A stretch of 64,000 nucleotides of DNA from Pseudoalteromonas arabiensis (GTDB lineage: Bacteria > Pseudomonadota > Gammaproteobacteria > Enterobacterales > Alteromonadaceae): contig NZ_LRUF01000005.1 in NCBI RefSeq assembly GCF_001550155.1, positions 124,001 to 188,000 on the forward strand, in the 5' to 3' direction. The notes under the pieces are model-generated. The model saw only the letters and a list, made by a program, of their open reading frames with translations, did no database searches and was not told the origin of the DNA. The position numbers and the translations under genes are program-made. Positions 8,167 to 17,800 of this stretch are shown here, piece by piece; the stretch's first letter is position 1, and each line of letters opens with the position of its first letter.

Positions 8167-9933
8167 ATGTCATTGATTGCTAGTTTAACAAGTGCCAGTA
8201 CAAGTCTTCTCTTTGTGAGTGGAGATGTCATTGCTGTGTTTTTGGCAGGTGCACTGTTTATGGCTATGGTATGTGCGCTGTGTGTGACTCAAAATCCTAT
8301 TTTACGACTCAGCCTAGTAGTCAATGGTATGCTTGGCCTTGCTATCCTGAGTTTAAGTGAGCCTTGGCTGATTTTGCTTTTGGCGATCAGTTTTTGCTTC
8401 CATCTTTGGCAAGCATTCAGAACCACTAATTGGCTAGCCATTATTATAAGTGTCACAGCAGCATTGTGTTTTGCGGTGTTGTTTTCTGCCCATTTATTAT
8501 TGGATGTTGCTTTTTATTGGCTCGTATCTGCGGTAATAATGCTGACTGTGTCGGGCTTTTTCAACTACGAAGAAGCCAACGAAGAGGAAGAAGTTCCTTC
8601 TTTATTAACTCACCATAATGAAATAGATAAAACGCCTTTAAGTGACTTGCCTGATCGCAAAGCGCTGCAAGATGGCTTTTTACACTTTCGACAGCAACAC
8701 CCGAATAATTGCGCTTTAGTCGTGATACGTTTAGAAGGCTTTGAAAGTGTAAATCAGCATATAGGTCGTGATTTTGGAGACTTGTTGCTTGCACAATCAG
8801 CCAGCCGTATAAAACATCAGTTAGAATCAGATTCTGTGCTTAGTGTCGAGGCTCCTTCGGGACTTCATGAGAAGCTTGCTCATTTAGGTGGATTAAATTT
8901 TGCGTTTATTTGTTCACTTGAAGAGCAACAACATCATCATGAGCAATTAATTAATAAAATTAGACAAGTAACCTTAAAGCCATTTAATGTGGCAAATTGC
9001 ACCATTGAAGTGAAAGTCAGAGCCAGCTATGTTGGTTGTGATAATCCAGAACATAGTTTTGATAATTTGCTCTCGTTTGCCAACCTTGCGCTTGATGCCA
9101 ACCCAAATAAGGAAATTGTGCCTTATCATGCAAATATGATGGTGGAACAGCTTGAACAACAAGCACGACTGCGCGAGCTGTCTAACCTTGATTTTGCCAG
9201 TGAATTAGAGCTGTATTTTCAACCGATTATACGTAATAGTGATGAGCGCATAGAGTTTTTAGAGTTACTATTGCGATGGCAGCACCCAAAGCAAGGTATT
9301 TTGGCTGCTAATAAGTTCATTGATGATATACGTGTTGCAGGGCTTGGTTATCCTGTCGCTGCGTATGTAATAGAGCGAGCTGCAGAGCTTGCGATGGCGC
9401 TGAGAATGGAAGGGATTGAGCTTCCTTTAAGTATTAATGTGTTTGGCCCCGAAATGCTCAATGAAGAGTTTATTGAATTTGTTGATCGTATTTTCAGTGA
9501 ACACCGCTTAGAGATTGGTGACTTGATCATTGAATGCCCACTTGATTTGTTTATGAATCTTGATGACCAAGGCAAAGCGATGATAGCCAGATTAAATAGT
9601 ATTGGTATCAAATTATGTGTAGATGGGTTTGGTGATACTCCTATTTTACTTTCAAAACTGCCAAACTTAAATGTCGAGTACATAAAAGTAGCTCCGTCGC
9701 TCACCGCTGACTTTGCTCATCAAAGCCAAGTGCGTAGCTTAGTGTCTGGTATGGTTGATATGCACAACCAAAACAATGCAAAAGTAATATGCGAAGGGGT
9801 AGAAACTCAAGAGCATCTTAAGTTTGTTAAGTCGCTTAATGCCTATGCGGCTCAAGGATATTATTTTAGTTATCCATTGAGTAGTGTAGGGATGATGTCT
9901 TGGTTAAAACAGTGGCGCTTAGAGCATCAATGA
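8167..9933 (+). CDS. Membrane protein with degenerate GGDEF and EAL domains
   Basis: About 588 residues. Several hydrophobic helices at 10-140 are followed by a GGDEF-like domain (about 165-305) and an EAL domain (about 330-585). The GGDEF signature is reduced to GGLNF, so cyclase activity is unlikely. In the EAL domain, ELLLR, the Asn of SINVFG, the Lys of YIKVAP and CEGVE are kept, but DDFGTG has become DGFGDT and the TE pair after the IIE strand is absent. Hydrolysis of c-di-GMP is therefore doubtful; binding or a regulatory role is more likely. ATG 8167 was preferred to TTG 8158; neither has a strong ribosome-binding site. It sits 27 bases after hutI, perhaps on the same transcript. Confidence 0.85.
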   Translation: MSLIASLTSASTSLLFVSGDVIAVFLAGALFMAMVCALCVTQNPILRLSLVVNGMLGLAILSLSEPWLILLLAISFCFHLWQAFRTTNWLAIIISVTAALCFAVLFSAHLLLDVAFYWLVSAVIMLTVSGFFNYEEANEEEEVPSLLTHHNEIDKTPLSDLPDRKALQDGFLHFRQQHPNNCALVVIRLEGFESVNQHIGRDFGDLLLAQSASRIKHQLESDSVLSVEAPSGLHEKLAHLGGLNFAFICSLEEQQHHHEQLINKIRQVTLKPFNVANCTIEVKVRASYVGCDNPEHSFDNLLSFANLALDANPNKEIVPYHANMMVEQLEQQARLRELSNLDFASELELYFQPIIRNSDERIEFLELLLRWQHPKQGILAANKFIDDIRVAGLGYPVAAYVIERAAELAMALRMEGIELPLSINVFGPEMLNEEFIEFVDRIFSEHRLEIGDLIIECPLDLFMNLDDQGKAMIARLNSIGIKLCVDGFGDTPILLSKLPNLNVEYIKVAPSLTADFAHQSQVRSLVSGMVDMHNQNNAKVICEGVETQEHLKFVKSLNAYAAQGYYFSYPLSSVGMMSWLKQWRLEHQ

Positions 9934-10007
9934 TTATAGCTGTGGGTTTACCCCACGTTGCTTATTACGTGATACAAATTGCGCGATATAAAATCGCGCC
10001 TACAATC
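9934..10007. repeat. Palindromic intergenic repeat, copy 2 (REP/MITE-like)
   Basis: Same design as 814-884: TATAGCTGTGGG..CCCAC, then GCGCGATATAAAATCGCGCC and CTACAAT. The right 25 bases differ from copy 1 by a single base. It fills the gap between the convergent EAL gene and hutG. Confidence 0.75.
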
Positions 10008-10018
10008 TTAACCTCGAA

Positions 10019-11068
10019 CTAACCTGCTTCCCTGGCTTGTAAGTAAGCGTTCACAAGGGCGGTGATGATTTGGCCAGCATCGTTCATTCCTGCTTCTAAA
10101 CCAACCGGATGTTGTGAGGGCGCACCTTCGCATAAGTGCAAGTAATGCGCATTGCTGTTGCTTGCTGCTACATGTACAAAGTGTTCTGCATCAGCGACAC
10201 TAAACCCGCAGTTTGTATAAGCACTCACAGGCATGAGTGAAATACTGTCGAGATCGACTTCAACTCCTAATGGCGCTTTACTTAAACGCGCTGTTGCTTG
10301 TTTGCATGCAGTTGATAGGTCAATAGTACGACGTACTTGGATATCTTGATAGCTATCAAAGGTGAAGTGAGCACTTTTGAGTGCATCAAGGATCGCTTGA
10401 TTATTTTTAAACTCATGCAAGCCAATGACGTGATAATCAGCGAGATGATTTTCTTCAAAGGCATACCTAAAGCCATTGCCGCTGTGACGACCTTCGCATG
10501 CTCTAAAATCTGCATGAGGGTCAAGGTTTATAGCATGAACTGGTTTATTATACTGTTTACTTAAGGCTCGCAAAATTCCTAAGCAATTGTTGTGTCCACC
10601 GCCAATAACGATAGGTTCTAAACCAGCAGCGAAAATCATCGCAAGCACGTGCTCAACGCGGGTATCTATTTGTGCACAAAGCTGGCGTAGCTTAGCCAAA
10701 TCGTCATCGTTTTTATTATCAAGGTGTGTGGCTTGTTGGTGTAAATCATCAAGTGCCACTTCGCCTAGCAATAATACACGCTCGTGATTTAAAAACTGGT
10801 TATGTGACTGGTTAAGAAATCGCTTTAAAAAGGCAGGCCATGCTTGGTGTGAGCCGCCATTACCTAAATTTGCTCGTGGGCCAATATCTTCACATACCCC
10901 AACTAATACATAGCGAATACCGAAATGTTTCGCATCAATTAAAGCTTGTTGGGCATTAACATGGGTATCCAATAAAGACAGTGCTTGCCATGCTTTTTGT
11001 TCATTTAAGCGGCGTGTACATAAATGTTCTACAGCCGCTCGTTCATAAATTTTAAGGTAATCAGTCAC
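10019..11068 (-). CDS. hutG: Formimidoylglutamase HutG (arginase family)
   Basis: A 349-residue ureohydrolase-fold enzyme that cleaves N-formimino-L-glutamate to glutamate and formamide, the last step after HutI. The binuclear manganese ligands are visible: His in GGGHNN, Asp-His-Asp in DPHADFR, and the Asp pair in VDLDSIS. It starts only 5 bases after the rraA stop, so the two genes almost certainly share a transcript. Its 3' end meets the repeat before the EAL gene. Function is supported by hutI and hutC a few kilobases away; agmatinase would be the alternative, but the hut setting decides. Confidence 0.9.
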   Translation of the reverse strand: MTDYLKIYERAAVEHLCTRRLNEQKAWQALSLLDTHVNAQQALIDAKHFGIRYVLVGVCEDIGPRANLGNGGSHQAWPAFLKRFLNQSHNQFLNHERVLLLGEVALDDLHQQATHLDNKNDDDLAKLRQLCAQIDTRVEHVLAMIFAAGLEPIVIGGGHNNCLGILRALSKQYNKPVHAINLDPHADFRACEGRHSGNGFRYAFEENHLADYHVIGLHEFKNNQAILDALKSAHFTFDSYQDIQVRRTIDLSTACKQATARLSKAPLGVEVDLDSISLMPVSAYTNCGFSVADAEHFVHVAASNSNAHYLHLCEGAPSQHPVGLEAGMNDAGQIITALVNAYLQAREAG

Positions 11069-11073
11069 CGAGT

Positions 11074-11574
11074 TTAGTCTTCTTCTATTACTTCTAACTC
11101 TAATTCTTCGGCAGATAAAAGAATGCCAGTGCTATCTGCATAGATAAAGTCGTCATCAAAAAACGACACTCCTGCAAAGTTAACACCAATGCCATCTTCG
11201 CCGGCACCTTCGCTGTCAGCTGCAACGGGAATCGAAGCAATCGCTTGAACGCCTAAGTCGAGTTCTTCTAACTCATCAACATGACGTATTGCACCGTAAA
11301 CGATGATGCCTTGCCAATTATTTTCCAATGCAATTTCAGCCAGCTCAATATCGATTAATGCACGGCGAGTGGAACCGCCACCATCAACGAGTAGAACGCT
11401 ATCAGTTCCATCTGTTGATAAAATCTCGCGGATCAGCTCATTGTTTTCAAAGCATTTAACAGTTTTTACTCGACCACTAAAGCTTGGGCGTCCACCAAAA
11501 TTAATAAACATTGGTTCGAGCACATCAACCACATCTGCAAAGTGGTCGCATAAATCCGAAGTGCTGTAATCCAT
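11074..11574 (-). CDS. rraA: Regulator of ribonuclease E activity A (RraA)
   Basis: A 166-residue RraA. It opens with the typical [10 protein letters not shown] segment, has [12 protein letters not shown] and then [12 protein letters not shown] in the conserved ring-fold positions. E. coli RraA is a trimer of about 161 residues that binds the RNase E C-terminal region and lowers mRNA decay. I chose ATG 11574, preceded by GAGGA, over an upstream ATG at 11628 because the family begins at MDYSTSDL. The C-terminus is unusually acidic ([11 protein letters not shown]). It leads directly into hutG, an unexpected partner for an RNA-decay regulator. Confidence 0.93.
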   Translation of the reverse strand: MDYSTSDLCDHFADVVDVLEPMFINFGGRPSFSGRVKTVKCFENNELIREILSTDGTDSVLLVDGGGSTRRALIDIELAEIALENNWQGIIVYGAIRHVDELEELDLGVQAIASIPVAADSEGAGEDGIGVNFAGVSFFDDDFIYADSTGILLSAEELELEVIEED

Positions 11575-11786
11575 TTTTTCATCCTCTAAAGAGACTGTCT
11601 GTTTAGTATTCAGTATACCTTGATACAACTCAATAACAACGACTTAATGTGGGTTTATTGGTTTAAATCAAAGGATTTTGTACACCGCAACATTAGTGTC
11701 TCAAAAGCGTCACCTAATTGTTATTTTTAACGCCTAAGCTGAGATGAGTATAAAAATTAGGCGCAAAGTATGACAAGGAGCTCACC

Positions 11787-12323
11787 ATGGCAAACAACAT
11801 ACTTACAAGGTTAGCAAAGGTTGATGAGCAGCTGTTTTTGAGTGTCTTCAATGACGCTTCTCCAAACTGGGTGAAAAAGTCAGCAATCGGTTTATCAAAG
11901 ACGGGAGATGGCGGGTTATATGTGGTGTTGCTCATTGGTCTTTGGTGGTTTACAGAGCAATTACACTTTCAGCAACTTGCACAGTGCCTATTGCTGGGCT
12001 TCGCGATAGAACGGCCTATCTATTTCTTAGCAAAAAAGCGGATTGCAAGGGTGCGTCCATGTGATTGCTTAGTTCAAGGTGCTTATTTGATCCCGAGTGA
12101 CCAGTTTAGTTTACCGTCAGGGCATAGTGCAGGGGCATTTGTCGTGGCCACAATATTGGCTATTTATTTTCCTGAGCTTTCATTTGTCTGTTTTATGTGG
12201 GCATCAGGTGTCGCCATATCAAGAGTGATAATTGGGGTGCATTATCCTGCCGATGTATTAATAGGGGCGGCGATGGGGTCGTGTTGTGCAATGTTAGCTG
12301 TAATGGTGGTGGAATATCTATGA
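11787..12323 (+). CDS. PAP2-family membrane phosphatase
   Basis: A 178-residue membrane protein with all three PAP2 motifs: K-(x)6-RP at about 84-91 (KRIARVRP), PSGH at 110-113, and SR-(x)5-H-(x)3-D at 145-156 (SRVIIGVHYPAD). About five membrane helices are predicted. Such enzymes dephosphorylate lipid phosphates such as undecaprenyl pyrophosphate, phosphatidylglycerophosphate or phosphatidic acid. AAGGAG lies nine bases before ATG 11787. Its TGA overlaps the ATG of the following glycosyltransferase (ATGA), so the two are translationally coupled and probably act on the same lipid or glycan. Confidence 0.9.
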   Translation: MANNILTRLAKVDEQLFLSVFNDASPNWVKKSAIGLSKTGDGGLYVVLLIGLWWFTEQLHFQQLAQCLLLGFAIERPIYFLAKKRIARVRPCDCLVQGAYLIPSDQFSLPSGHSAGAFVVATILAIYFPELSFVCFMWASGVAISRVIIGVHYPADVLIGAAMGSCCAMLAVMVVEYL

Positions 12324-13369
12324 GAATTTTATATGGTATCCAAGGGACGGGAAATGGTCATATTACACGTGCTCGTGTCATGGCAACGACCTTTAGTGCA
12401 TTGGATGTTGAGGTAGACTATGTGTTTTCTGGTCGAACTGAGCTTGATTACTTTGATATGGACGATTTTGCCGACTACAGAACATTTCGGGGTTTATCGT
12501 TTAATAGTAAATCAGGGCAGGTTGATAGTATAAAAACCCTAAAGAATGCACGCCCTTTACAGCTATTAAAAGATATTAAAAACTTAGACTTACGCCACTA
12601 TGATTTAGTGTTCAATGACTTTGAGCCTATTACAGCGTGGGCGGCAAGGCAGCAAGGTGTACCTGTAGTGGGTATGAGCCATCAAGCTGCATTTTTATCA
12701 GATAAAGTGCCTATGTTTGGTCGGGCTTTCTTGCGGCGTGCACTTATACGTAATTATGCACCAGCGAATGTTTATCTAGGTGTGCACTGGCAACCTTACG
12801 CTGAGAATATTATTCCACCATTTATTGCAAATCATCACCATGACAACCCTGTAATGGTCGAAAACAAAGTACTTGTATATTTACCATTTGAAAACCTAGA
12901 CAGTGTTGTTGATTATTTGAAGGATTTCCCTGAACGTGAGTTCTATTGCTATCACCCCAATGCCAAGGATAGCTCGGTGGGGAATATTCATTTGCGTGCG
13001 CCATCAAGAGTCGGCTTTTTAAATGATTTAGCCAATGCGGGGGGCGTTATCGGTAATGCAGGGTTTGAGCTTGCCAGTGAAGCGTTACAATTAGGCAAAA
13101 AGCTACTCTTAAAGCCGCTTGGCAAACAATTTGAGCAAGGGATTAATGCACAAACGTTATTAGCGATGGGGGCTGCTCATGTAATGAGCTATTTGAATCC
13201 AAATGCAATGGATGATTGGCTTCAATCCCCCCAAAATAAAAAACTGAATTTTCCGAGTGATCCGGCCCCATTAGTCGACTGGTTGCAGAAAAAACAATGG
13301 CAACAGCTAGATAAGTTGCATCATCATTTATGGCAACAGGTTGATCTGGGACAAAAAATCATTGTCTAA
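12320..13369 (+). CDS. MJ1255/VC2487-type glycosyltransferase
   Basis: A 349-residue protein with the GT-B-like opening RILYGIQGTGNGHITRARV. This glycine-rich loop and the C-terminal VIGNAGFELASEAL motif resemble MurG-type and UDP-glycosyltransferase folds, and match the conserved MJ1255/VC2487 family of unknown acceptor. No membrane helix or signal is seen. The start at 12320 overlaps the PAP2 stop; the longer frame from 12197 only mirrors the PAP2 coding sequence. Joint translation with a PAP2 phosphatase suggests a membrane-lipid glycan step, which is inference. Confidence 0.8.
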   Translation: MRILYGIQGTGNGHITRARVMATTFSALDVEVDYVFSGRTELDYFDMDDFADYRTFRGLSFNSKSGQVDSIKTLKNARPLQLLKDIKNLDLRHYDLVFNDFEPITAWAARQQGVPVVGMSHQAAFLSDKVPMFGRAFLRRALIRNYAPANVYLGVHWQPYAENIIPPFIANHHHDNPVMVENKVLVYLPFENLDSVVDYLKDFPEREFYCYHPNAKDSSVGNIHLRAPSRVGFLNDLANAGGVIGNAGFELASEALQLGKKLLLKPLGKQFEQGINAQTLLAMGAAHVMSYLNPNAMDDWLQSPQNKKLNFPSDPAPLVDWLQKKQWQQLDKLHHHLWQQVDLGQKIIV

Positions 13370-13461
13370 GCGTTTCTTATAGCGGAAAATGCATGCAAAA
13401 TTTAGCTGCTTTCAATAATTTAGCTATACTCTAAAATGCATATTTCGATGGGGCACTTTGA

Positions 13462-15342
13462 ATGAATGTATTACAAAACTTAACTATAAAGCGTCGTTTA
13501 CAGTTAAACGCGCTAGTTGTTGGTCTTGCAATGGTTGTGATGCTGTGTGTAATTATCTTTGAGTCGCGCATGATGCTCAAGCTCAATGAAACGATTCAAA
13601 ATGCTGAAGAGCTCGATATTCATGAGCTTTCAATGCGTAAGCATGAGAAAAACTTTCTATTTTACAAAGATGTAGATAGCCTTGAGTTATTCGAAAAAGA
13701 ATATGATGGCCTAAAAAACAAAATGGCACGCCTTGATGAATTACTTGTTGATTTATCAATGGATGTAAGCAAGCTAAATGAATTCAGAGGGCTTGCGAAA
13801 GCCTACTATGAAGATTTTCAAGCAGTTGTTGTACTGCAAAAGAAAATCGGTCTACACCCCAAAGATGCGCTTTATGGTGACTTAAGAGGGGCTGTTCATC
13901 AGGTCGAGACTTTACTAAGTGAGCGCGAGAACTATCGTTTGTTAACGCTCATGTTACAGTTGCGCCGTGCAGAAAAAGATTTTATGTTGCGCTTTGACTT
14001 AAAATATTTAAGTAAGTTTGATGACCTAGTTGAAACATTCAAAACAGAGATCAGAAACTCACGATTCGATGCCAGTTATGAAAGTCAGTTACTGAGCTTA
14101 CTAACCACCTATCAAACGAAATTTAAAGCATTAGTCGATGCACAGGTGGCACTTGGCCTTGATTTAGAGTCAGGCGCATTAGGTGAAATGAAAGCCAGTG
14201 TTGAGAAAAGTGATGCGATTGTGTCTGAACTTACTAATGACACCAAAGCGTTTGTGGAATCAAGCGCAGCGCAAGCGCAGTTTATTGCCGTTATGGTATT
14301 CATTATTGCCAGTATCGTGGTTATGGCGTTGGTTTATTTTACCAGCCGTTCTATTATTCAGCCAATTGAGCGTGTTTACCACACGATTAATGAGATTCGC
14401 CGCAGCAATGACTTAAGTATGGCGATTGCTCAGTCAGGTAAAGACGAAATTACCACTATGTCTATGGACTTTAATAGCTTGATTGGTGATTTTAAAAAGC
14501 TAATTTACGAGGTGAACACTGCACTTGGAACGCTTAATGTCGCTACTGAGCACTTATCAGAAACAACTGCTGCAACGAGTTCAGGCATGCAAGAGCAGTT
14601 ACACGAAGCAGATATGGTTGCCACAGCAGCAACAGAAATGCAGGCAACGATTCAAGATATTTCTCATAACACTGAAGCGGCCGCTAAAAAAGCAGAGTCA
14701 ACTAACTTAAGTGCTCAGCAAGGTCGCTCGGAAGTTGAATCAACCGTGGTGCAAATTAACCACCTGTCTGAATCATTGGGTAATGCGTCTAATGTTGTGT
14801 CTCAACTTGAAAAAGATGCCGAAACGATTGGCTCGGTACTTGATGTAATTCGGGGTATTGCAGAGCAAACCAACTTACTTGCTCTGAATGCGGCAATTGA
14901 AGCTGCTCGCGCAGGTGAGCAAGGGCGTGGCTTTGCTGTGGTTGCTGACGAAGTACGTTCACTGGCACAGCGCACGCAAGATTCAACTCAAGAGATTGAG
15001 AGTATTATCTCCACTCTACAAGGGCGTACTCAAGAAGTGGTGAGTATTATGCAAGAATGTCGAGCTCAAGGTGGTGAGAGTGCAGATCAAGCCAGCAAAG
15101 CCGGTGAGTTACTGCGTTCGATTACCGAAGATGTGCAAACCATCATGGAAATGAGTACACACATTGCAACGGCTATTGATGAGCAAAGCCAAGTAGCCTC
15201 TGAGGTTAACAAAAATGTGGTTCGCATTCGTGATATAGCTCAAGAAGCGTCAGGCCATGCGGCAACCAATGCGCAAACCAGCGAAGAAGTGTCTGAGCAA
15301 GCGCGTGTGCTTTATCAAGCAATTGATAAGTTTAAAGTTTAA
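13462..15342 (+). CDS. Methyl-accepting chemotaxis protein with HBM sensor domain
   Basis: A 626-residue chemoreceptor. The first membrane helix is at about 16-36. Residues 40-270 form an all-helical periplasmic region with two copies of an R..EK.F pattern ([13 protein letters not shown] and [10 protein letters not shown]), as in helical bimodular (HBM) domains such as Pseudomonas McpS, which bind TCA-cycle acids. The second helix is at 273-295, HAMP at 296-348, and the signalling tip [20 protein letters not shown] is near 466. The ligand is not known. It is preceded by a possible TATACT -10 element at 13425-13430 and followed by a terminator. Confidence 0.92.
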   Translation: MNVLQNLTIKRRLQLNALVVGLAMVVMLCVIIFESRMMLKLNETIQNAEELDIHELSMRKHEKNFLFYKDVDSLELFEKEYDGLKNKMARLDELLVDLSMDVSKLNEFRGLAKAYYEDFQAVVVLQKKIGLHPKDALYGDLRGAVHQVETLLSERENYRLLTLMLQLRRAEKDFMLRFDLKYLSKFDDLVETFKTEIRNSRFDASYESQLLSLLTTYQTKFKALVDAQVALGLDLESGALGEMKASVEKSDAIVSELTNDTKAFVESSAAQAQFIAVMVFIIASIVVMALVYFTSRSIIQPIERVYHTINEIRRSNDLSMAIAQSGKDEITTMSMDFNSLIGDFKKLIYEVNTALGTLNVATEHLSETTAATSSGMQEQLHEADMVATAATEMQATIQDISHNTEAAAKKAESTNLSAQQGRSEVESTVVQINHLSESLGNASNVVSQLEKDAETIGSVLDVIRGIAEQTNLLALNAAIEAARAGEQGRGFAVVADEVRSLAQRTQDSTQEIESIISTLQGRTQEVVSIMQECRAQGGESADQASKAGELLRSITEDVQTIMEMSTHIATAIDEQSQVASEVNKNVVRIRDIAQEASGHAATNAQTSEEVSEQARVLYQAIDKFKV

Positions 15343-15366
15343 TACATTTTTTGTAGGTAAAAGAAC

Positions 15367-15397
15367 AGCGCGTTGACTAGTCGTCATCGCGCTTTTT
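15367..15397 (+). terminator. Intrinsic terminator after the HBM chemoreceptor
   Basis: AGCGCG-T-TGAC / GTCA-T-CGCGCT stem with one T-T mismatch, followed by TTTTTGATTTTT. Confidence 0.75.
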
Positions 15398-15412
15398 GAT
15401 TTTTGATAGCCT

Positions 15413-15787
15413 CTAAGGCACAAACTTAATAGGCACGCTGTCTTTGTTAGCTTCGTGCTCTGTGACTCGCGTTTGGTATTGCTGCCAAAGTTCATCATGA
15501 TTGGCTTGTAAGTCTGCTAAGTAATGCCAGCTGTATAAACCGCTGTTATGATTATCACTAAATACTAAGCGCAGAGCATAATGGCCAACCGGCTCAATCT
15601 TACTAATCGCTACTTGCTGTTTATCAAGCACCAGTTTCATAGGTTCGTTGCCATGGCCTTGTACTTCTGCTGAAGGCGAGTGAACACGCAAAAATTCAGC
15701 ATTAAATCGCGCAATAGAGTCATCGTCAAAATGAACATCTAAGACTTTACTTACAGTGTGGTAATGAACTTTAGTGACTTCTTTCAT
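15413..15787 (-). CDS. DUF971 protein (gamma-butyrobetaine hydroxylase N-terminal-like)
   Basis: A 124-residue small protein with LDVHFDDDSIARFNAEFLR, a VQGHG segment and the closing GLYSWHYLADL, all typical of DUF971. The fold matches the N-terminal domain of gamma-butyrobetaine hydroxylase, and relatives occur in proteins of iron-sulfur cluster handling. It lies downstream of hslU, as in many gammaproteobacteria, but a terminator between them makes co-transcription partial at best. Function is unknown. Confidence 0.85.
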   Translation of the reverse strand: MKEVTKVHYHTVSKVLDVHFDDDSIARFNAEFLRVHSPSAEVQGHGNEPMKLVLDKQQVAISKIEPVGHYALRLVFSDNHNSGLYSWHYLADLQANHDELWQQYQTRVTEHEANKDSVPIKFVP

Positions 15788-15816
15788 GTCAGCCTCGATA
15801 GACGATTTATAAACTA

Positions 15817-15844
15817 AAAAGCCTCCAGTTGGAGGCTTTTGATT
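15817..15844 (-). terminator. Terminator of the hslVU transcript
   Basis: AAAAGCCTCC-AGTT-GGAGGCTTTT hairpin just past the hslU stop; on the minus strand it is followed by a T-rich run. Confidence 0.8.
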
Positions 15845-15862
15845 ATAACGCTAATTTGTTGA

Positions 15863-17191
15863 TTAAAGAATGAAGCGACTTAAGTCTTCATCTTCAACAA
15901 GTGCACCTAAGTGCTGTTCAACATAGCTTGCATCGATTGTCAGTTTTGAGCCTGCTTTTTCAGATGCATCAAATGAAATTTCTTCCATTAGTTTTTCCAT
16001 CACAGTGTGCAGACGACGAGCACCAATGTTTTCGGTTTTCTCGTTAACTTGCCACGCAGCTTTAGCAATACGCTCAATTGCGTCATCAGTAAACTCAACA
16101 TCAACTTGTTCTGTTTTTAACAGTTCACGTTGCTGCTCAGTGAGTGATGCATGAGGTTCGGTTAGAATGCGTTTGAAGTCATCTGCTGATAGTGCTTCAA
16201 GTTCAACACGAATAGGTAAGCGGCCTTGAAGTTCAGGGATCATATCTGATGGTTTAGACATCTGGAATGCGCCTGAGGCAATAAATAACATGTGGTCGGT
16301 TTTCACCATGCCGTGCTTAGTGCTAACTGTTGAGCCTTCGATAAGTGGTAGTAAGTCGCGTTGTACACCTTCACGACTTACATCAGGGCCAGATGCTTCA
16401 CCACGTTTACAGATTTTATCAATCTCATCGATAAACACGATACCGTTTTGTTCAACTGCGAAAATAGCCTGCTCTTTTAACTCTTCAGGGTTAACCAGTT
16501 TTGCTGCTTCTTCTTCAACTAGTAGCTTAAATGCTTCTTTAATTTTTAGCTTACGCTTGCTGCGCTTGTCGCCACCCATATTTTGGAACATGCTCTGTAG
16601 CTGGTTGGTCATTTCTTCCATACCAGGCGGTGCCATAATCTCAACATTAGGCTGTGCTTGTGCAACATCGATATCAATTTCTTTATCGTCTAGCTGACCT
16701 TCACGTAATTTTTTACGGAAAGATTGACGAGTAGAAGAGTTCTCTTCTGTTTTTGACTCACCAAATGTATCGCGTGCTGGTGGCAATAAAGCATCTAAAA
16801 TACGCTCTTCTGCCGCTTCTTCAGCGCGATATTTGAATTTCTTAGTTTGTTGTTCACGTGTCATTTTAATCGAAATATCAACTAAATCACGGATGATCGT
16901 CTCAACTTCTTTACCAACATAGCCCACTTCGGTGAACTTAGTTGCTTCCACTTTAATGAAAGGGGCATTAGCAAGTTTTGCAAGGCGGCGAGCAATTTCA
17001 GTTTTACCCACACCTGTAGGACCAATCATTAAAATGTTTTTTGGTGTTACTTCGGTACGTAAATCATAGCTCAGTTGCATACGGCGCCAGCGGTTACGTA
17101 GCGCGATTGAAACTGCTTTTTTAGCTTTTGCTTGGCCAATAATATGTTGATCAAGCTCGTGAACGATTTCTCTTGGCGTCATCTCAGACAT
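15863..17191 (-). CDS. hslU: HslU, ATPase subunit of the HslVU protease
   Basis: A 442-residue AAA+ unfoldase. Walker A GPTGVGKT is at about 54-61, Walker B FIDEIDK is near 253, the intermediate (I) domain lies at about 110-240, and the C-terminal tail SRFIL is the segment that inserts into HslV. As a hexamer it unfolds substrates for the HslV peptidase chamber in the cytoplasm. E. coli HslU is 443 residues. It begins 11 bases after hslV and shares its transcript. Heat-shock control is expected for the family; I did not identify a sigma-32 promoter. Confidence 0.98.
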   Translation of the reverse strand: MSEMTPREIVHELDQHIIGQAKAKKAVSIALRNRWRRMQLSYDLRTEVTPKNILMIGPTGVGKTEIARRLAKLANAPFIKVEATKFTEVGYVGKEVETIIRDLVDISIKMTREQQTKKFKYRAEEAAEERILDALLPPARDTFGESKTEENSSTRQSFRKKLREGQLDDKEIDIDVAQAQPNVEIMAPPGMEEMTNQLQSMFQNMGGDKRSKRKLKIKEAFKLLVEEEAAKLVNPEELKEQAIFAVEQNGIVFIDEIDKICKRGEASGPDVSREGVQRDLLPLIEGSTVSTKHGMVKTDHMLFIASGAFQMSKPSDMIPELQGRLPIRVELEALSADDFKRILTEPHASLTEQQRELLKTEQVDVEFTDDAIERIAKAAWQVNEKTENIGARRLHTVMEKLMEEISFDASEKAGSKLTIDASYVEQHLGALVEDEDLSRFIL

Positions 17192-17202
17192 AGCAGTTCC
17201 TA

Positions 17203-17721
17203 TTACAATTCTTCAATGGTTTGATAGTTATTCGTAAATACGCAGATATTGCCAGCAATTGTCAGGCTTTTTTCGACAATTTCACGAGCACTTAAATCGG
17301 TATTTTCCAGTAGTGCAGTGGCTGCTGATTGTGCGAAGTTACCACCGCTACCAATAGCAATAAGGTCATTTTCAGGCTGCACAACATCGCCATTACCCGT
17401 GATAATTAATGAGGCGGTTTTATCTGCGACTGCAAGCAGAGCTTCAAGCTTTCTAAGGGCGCGATCACTGCGCCAGTCTTTAGCCATCTCAACGGCAGCC
17501 TTAGTGAGGTTACCTTGATGCATTTCTAATTTACTTTCAAAACGTTCGAATAGAGTGAAGGCATCAGCAGTACCGCCAGCAAATCCAGCGATTACTTTGC
17601 CATTATAAAGGCGTCGAACTTTACGGGCGTTGCCCTTCATTACGGTATTACCAAGTGAAACTTGGCCATCGCCACCAATAACGACCTTGTCGTCGCGGCG
17701 TACACTTACAATAGTGGTCAT
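17203..17721 (-). CDS. hslV: HslV, peptidase subunit of the HslVU protease
   Basis: A 172-residue N-terminal threonine peptidase. After removal of Met1, Thr2 of MTTIVSVRR is the nucleophile, which fixes the start at 17721 (AGGAA upstream) rather than at 17733. GDGQVSLG and [16 protein letters not shown] are standard HslV segments. Two stacked hexamers form the proteolytic core with HslU. It is followed by hslU and preceded by the ftsN-like gene, as in E. coli. Confidence 0.98.
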   Translation of the reverse strand: MTTIVSVRRDDKVVIGGDGQVSLGNTVMKGNARKVRRLYNGKVIAGFAGGTADAFTLFERFESKLEMHQGNLTKAAVEMAKDWRSDRALRKLEALLAVADKTASLIITGNGDVVQPENDLIAIGSGGNFAQSAATALLENTDLSAREIVEKSLTIAGNICVFTNNYQTIEEL

Positions 17722-17800
17722 GTTTTTCCTCATCTTCGAGCGGCAGAGCCGCTCGTAAAAAGCGATTGATGAGGTGTTTATATGGGTGAATGAACTAAAA

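Noticed and set aside
12197..12319. Upstream extension of the glycosyltransferase frame
   Set aside because: It lies wholly inside the PAP2 gene in another frame; the protein fold begins at 12320.
16290..16697. 135-residue frame antisense to hslU
   Set aside because: Shadow frame with no support.
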